Assembly (NCBI GenBank): GCA_016929115.1
Contig: JAFGJL010000031.1
Location: 1 to 41,558 of the forward strand
Length of the DNA: 41,558 nt
Direction of reading: 5' to 3'
DNA from: Candidatus Omnitrophota bacterium
GTDB taxonomy: Bacteria; Omnitrophota; Gorgyraeia; 2-01-FULL-45-10
The notes under the pieces were generated by a model, which was not told where the DNA came from, searched no databases, and worked only from the letters and a program-made list of their open reading frames with translations. This document shows, piece after piece, positions 39,282-41,558 of this stretch. The translations under genes and the position numbers were made by a program. The first letter of the stretch is position 1, and every line of letters begins with the position of its first letter.

Positions 39282-41213
39282 ATGACGCCCGATAAGACCT
39301 ATGCGACAGAAACAGCCAAGGCGGAACGGCTCCTGCCGGCTATAACCGGCCCGGCCGACCTCCGCAAGCTCCCGCTCACGGAACTGCCCAAATTGGCGGC
39401 CGAGATACGCGAGGAGATACTGAGGACCGTGTCGAGAACGGGGGGGCATCTCGCATCGAGCCTTGGCTCCGTTGAGCTCGCCATCGCGGCCCACTACGTC
39501 TTTAATACGCCGCATGATATTATCCTCTGGGACGTCGGCCACCAGGCATATGCCCACAAGATCCTGACCGGGCGCCTTAAAAGATTCCCAAGCCTAAGGC
39601 AGCTGGGGGGCATGAGCGGCTTCCCGAACAAGGACGAGAGCCCGGAATACGACGTATTCACCTGCGGCCACAGTTCGACGTCGATATCGGCCGCGCTGGG
39701 CCTGGCCGTGGCGCGCGACCTGAAGAACGAGAAACACAAGATCGTCTCCGTCATCGGCGACGCGTCGCTGGCCGGCGGCATGGCGTTCGAGGCGATGAAC
39801 CATGCCGGGCAGATGAACAAAGACCTTATCGTCATACTGAACGACAATGAGCTTTCGATCTCGCAGTCCGTCGGCGCGCTCTCAAGGTACCTTAACAGGA
39901 TAATCACAAATCCCGCTTATAATAAGATACGCAAGGATGTCGAGAAGGTCCTGAAGCGCATACCGCGCTTCGGTTTCAGGGCCTACCGGGCGGCGCGCAG
40001 GCTCGAGGAAGGCCTGAAGAACCTTCTCGTGCCCGGCATGCTCTTCGAGGAGCTGGGTTTCAGGTATTTCGGGCCCATAGACGGCCACAACATCGCCCAG
40101 CTCGTCTCGGTGTTCAGGAACACGAAAAACCTGAATGAGCCGATCCTGATCCATCTCGTCACCAAGAAGGGAAAAGGCTATAAATTCGCCGAGGCGAACC
40201 CGGCCGACTTCCACGGCACAGGCCCCTTTGACCTTGACACCGGCCATAAGGCATGCAAGAAAGAGGCGAAGAGCTTCACCGACGCCTTCGGCGAGACGGT
40301 CGTCGAGCTGGCGGCGAGAGACCCGCGCATGGTCGGGATCACGGCGGCGATGGTCGATGGCACAGGCTTCAACAAATTTTGCCAGCTCTTCCCTGAGCGC
40401 TTCTTTGACGTCGGAATAGCCGAAGAACACGCGGTCACTTTCAGCGCCGGGCTCTGCCGCGGAGGCTTTAAGCCTGTCATCGCCGTTTATTCCACCTTCC
40501 TGCAGCGCGGTTATGACCAGCTTATACACGATATATGCCTGCAGAAGCTGCCGGTCGTTTTCTGTCTCGACCGGGCCGGCATCGTCGGAGAGGATGGCCC
40601 GACCCATCAGGGGACATTCGACATCGCGTATCTGAGGCATATGCCGAACCTTACGGTCATGGCGCCGAAGGACCCTGAAGAGCTGAAGAGGATGCTTGAG
40701 TTTGCTGTGCGCCAGCCGATGCCGGTCGCCATCCGATATCCCAAGGGAGCGGCGTTCAGGGTATCGCCGGAGGCGCGCAGCCCCGCCGCCGCGGCGCCGA
40801 TACAATACGGGAAGGCGGAGGTCCTTCGGGAAGGCAGGGACGTGGCGATCCTCGCCGCGGGGAGCATGGTCAATATCGCCATGGAAACGGCGCTTTTACT
40901 TTCGCGCAAAAATGTAAGCGCGATGGTGGTGAACAGCCGCTTCATCAAGCCGCTCGACGAAGAACTTTTGGAGCGCGTATTCGCCGGGGCGAAAAAGGCG
41001 GTTACCGTGGAGGAGGGCGTATTGGAAGGCGGCTTCGGCAGCGCGGTGCTGGAATTCGCGGAGCGCGAGAACATCAAGGGCGTCAAGATAAGGCGCATAG
41101 GGCTGCCGGACATCTTTCTTGAACACGGGAAACGCGATGAGATATTCCTTAAGTACAACTTGACACCCGATGCTATTTGTGATGTGATTATGAATGAGGT
41201 CATTAAGAGTTAA
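39282..41213 (+). CDS. dxs: 1-deoxy-D-xylulose-5-phosphate synthase
   Basis: GGHLASSLGSVELAIAAHYVFNTPHDIILWDVGHQAYAHKILTGR; GDASLAGGMAFEAMNHAG; DRAGIVGEDGPTHQGTFDI. Confidence 0.97.
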   Translation: MTPDKTYATETAKAERLLPAITGPADLRKLPLTELPKLAAEIREEILRTVSRTGGHLASSLGSVELAIAAHYVFNTPHDIILWDVGHQAYAHKILTGRLKRFPSLRQLGGMSGFPNKDESPEYDVFTCGHSSTSISAALGLAVARDLKNEKHKIVSVIGDASLAGGMAFEAMNHAGQMNKDLIVILNDNELSISQSVGALSRYLNRIITNPAYNKIRKDVEKVLKRIPRFGFRAYRAARRLEEGLKNLLVPGMLFEELGFRYFGPIDGHNIAQLVSVFRNTKNLNEPILIHLVTKKGKGYKFAEANPADFHGTGPFDLDTGHKACKKEAKSFTDAFGETVVELAARDPRMVGITAAMVDGTGFNKFCQLFPERFFDVGIAEEHAVTFSAGLCRGGFKPVIAVYSTFLQRGYDQLIHDICLQKLPVVFCLDRAGIVGEDGPTHQGTFDIAYLRHMPNLTVMAPKDPEELKRMLEFAVRQPMPVAIRYPKGAAFRVSPEARSPAAAAPIQYGKAEVLREGRDVAILAAGSMVNIAMETALLLSRKNVSAMVVNSRFIKPLDEELLERVFAGAKKAVTVEEGVLEGGFGSAVLEFAERENIKGVKIRRIGLPDIFLEHGKRDEIFLKYNLTPDAICDVIMNEVIKS

Positions 41214-41232
41214 CAGTTAACAGTTGATAGTA
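41208..41232. repeat. Heptad tandem word (AGTTAAC AGTTAAC AGTTGAT AGTA) at dxs stop
   Basis: AGTT at 41208, 41215, 41222 and AGTA at 41229; first unit contains the dxs TAA, last abuts the next ATG. Confidence 0.8.
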
Positions 41233-41234
41233 AA

Positions 41235-41435
41235 ATGGCGAAGATAAAGATAAATAAAGACAGGTGCAAGGGCTGTTACCTCTGCGTGGCGAACTGCCCC
41301 AACGGCCTTATCAAAATAGCCGGCGAGCTTAATGCGAAGGGAGTAAAGCCGGCCGTTTTCACCGGCGGGAAATGCACGGGCTGCGCTATGTGCGCCCTGG
41401 TCTGTCCGGATTGTGTTATCACGGTGTATAAATAA
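41235..41435 (+). CDS. 4Fe-4S ferredoxin-type delta subunit of 2-oxoacid:ferredoxin oxidoreductase
   Basis: KINKDRCKGCYLCVANCPNGLIKI and GGKCTGCAMCALVCPDCVITVYK. Confidence 0.88.
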   Translation: MAKIKINKDRCKGCYLCVANCPNGLIKIAGELNAKGVKPAVFTGGKCTGCAMCALVCPDCVITVYK

Positions 41436-41438
41436 TAT

Positions 41439-41558
41439 ATGGCCACCAAAGTATTGATGTGCGGAAATGAGGCTTGCGGCGAGGGCGCGATCCTTGCCGG
41501 ATGCGCCTTCTACGCGGGTTATCCGATCACGCCGCAGAACGAGCTGACCGCTTACATG
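41439..41558 (+). CDS. 2-oxoacid:ferredoxin oxidoreductase alpha subunit, N-terminus (runs off window)
   Basis: MATKVLMCGNEACGEGAILAGCAFYAGYPITPQNELTAYM. Confidence 0.85.
   Translation, partial: MATKVLMCGNEACGEGAILAGCAFYAGYPITPQNELTAYM

Overview
The window looks like the replication-origin neighbourhood of a bacterial chromosome. The lineage is uncertain; gene content and repeat style suggest a Candidatus Omnitrophota-like anaerobe, which is inference only. On the minus strand: gyrA (partial), gyrB, a DUF721/DciA-like gene, dnaN and dnaA. A DnaA-box-bearing origin region follows. On the plus strand: rpmH, rnpA, yidD, yidC, parA (with a parS-like site), parB, ndk, yicC, gmk, rpoZ, split coaC/coaB, a pilin-like gene, three tRNAs, thrS, infC, rpmI, rplT, pheS, pheT, a convincing 6S RNA, rarA, a ThiI-like gene, a sulfur block (thi4, rrf2, cysK, DUF39), two transporters, ccdA and tlpA, metV, 5-FCL, rny, ymdB, a SudB/SudA (NfnBA-like) pair, xseA, xseB, dxs and the start of a 2-oxoacid:ferredoxin oxidoreductase operon. 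The genes are mostly housekeeping; the unexplained structure lies between them. (1) Several gene junctions carry different short words iterated with an exact 7-nt period, often folding into inverted arms and starting at or just after the upstream stop codon. This family is defined by syntax rather than by a fixed sequence. (2) Large nested inverted repeats with shared AAATTTTACGGGT / ACCCGTAAAATTT arms and a shared CAGTCGCTCCGG motif occur at ~21.3 kb and ~37.3-37.7 kb. (3) A perfect 42-bp zero-spacer palindrome lies downstream of thi4. (4) A GGGACTGCCCC...GGGGCTGTCCC inverted element sits inside the putative origin. All coordinates and base-pairings were worked out by eye, and no searches were run.
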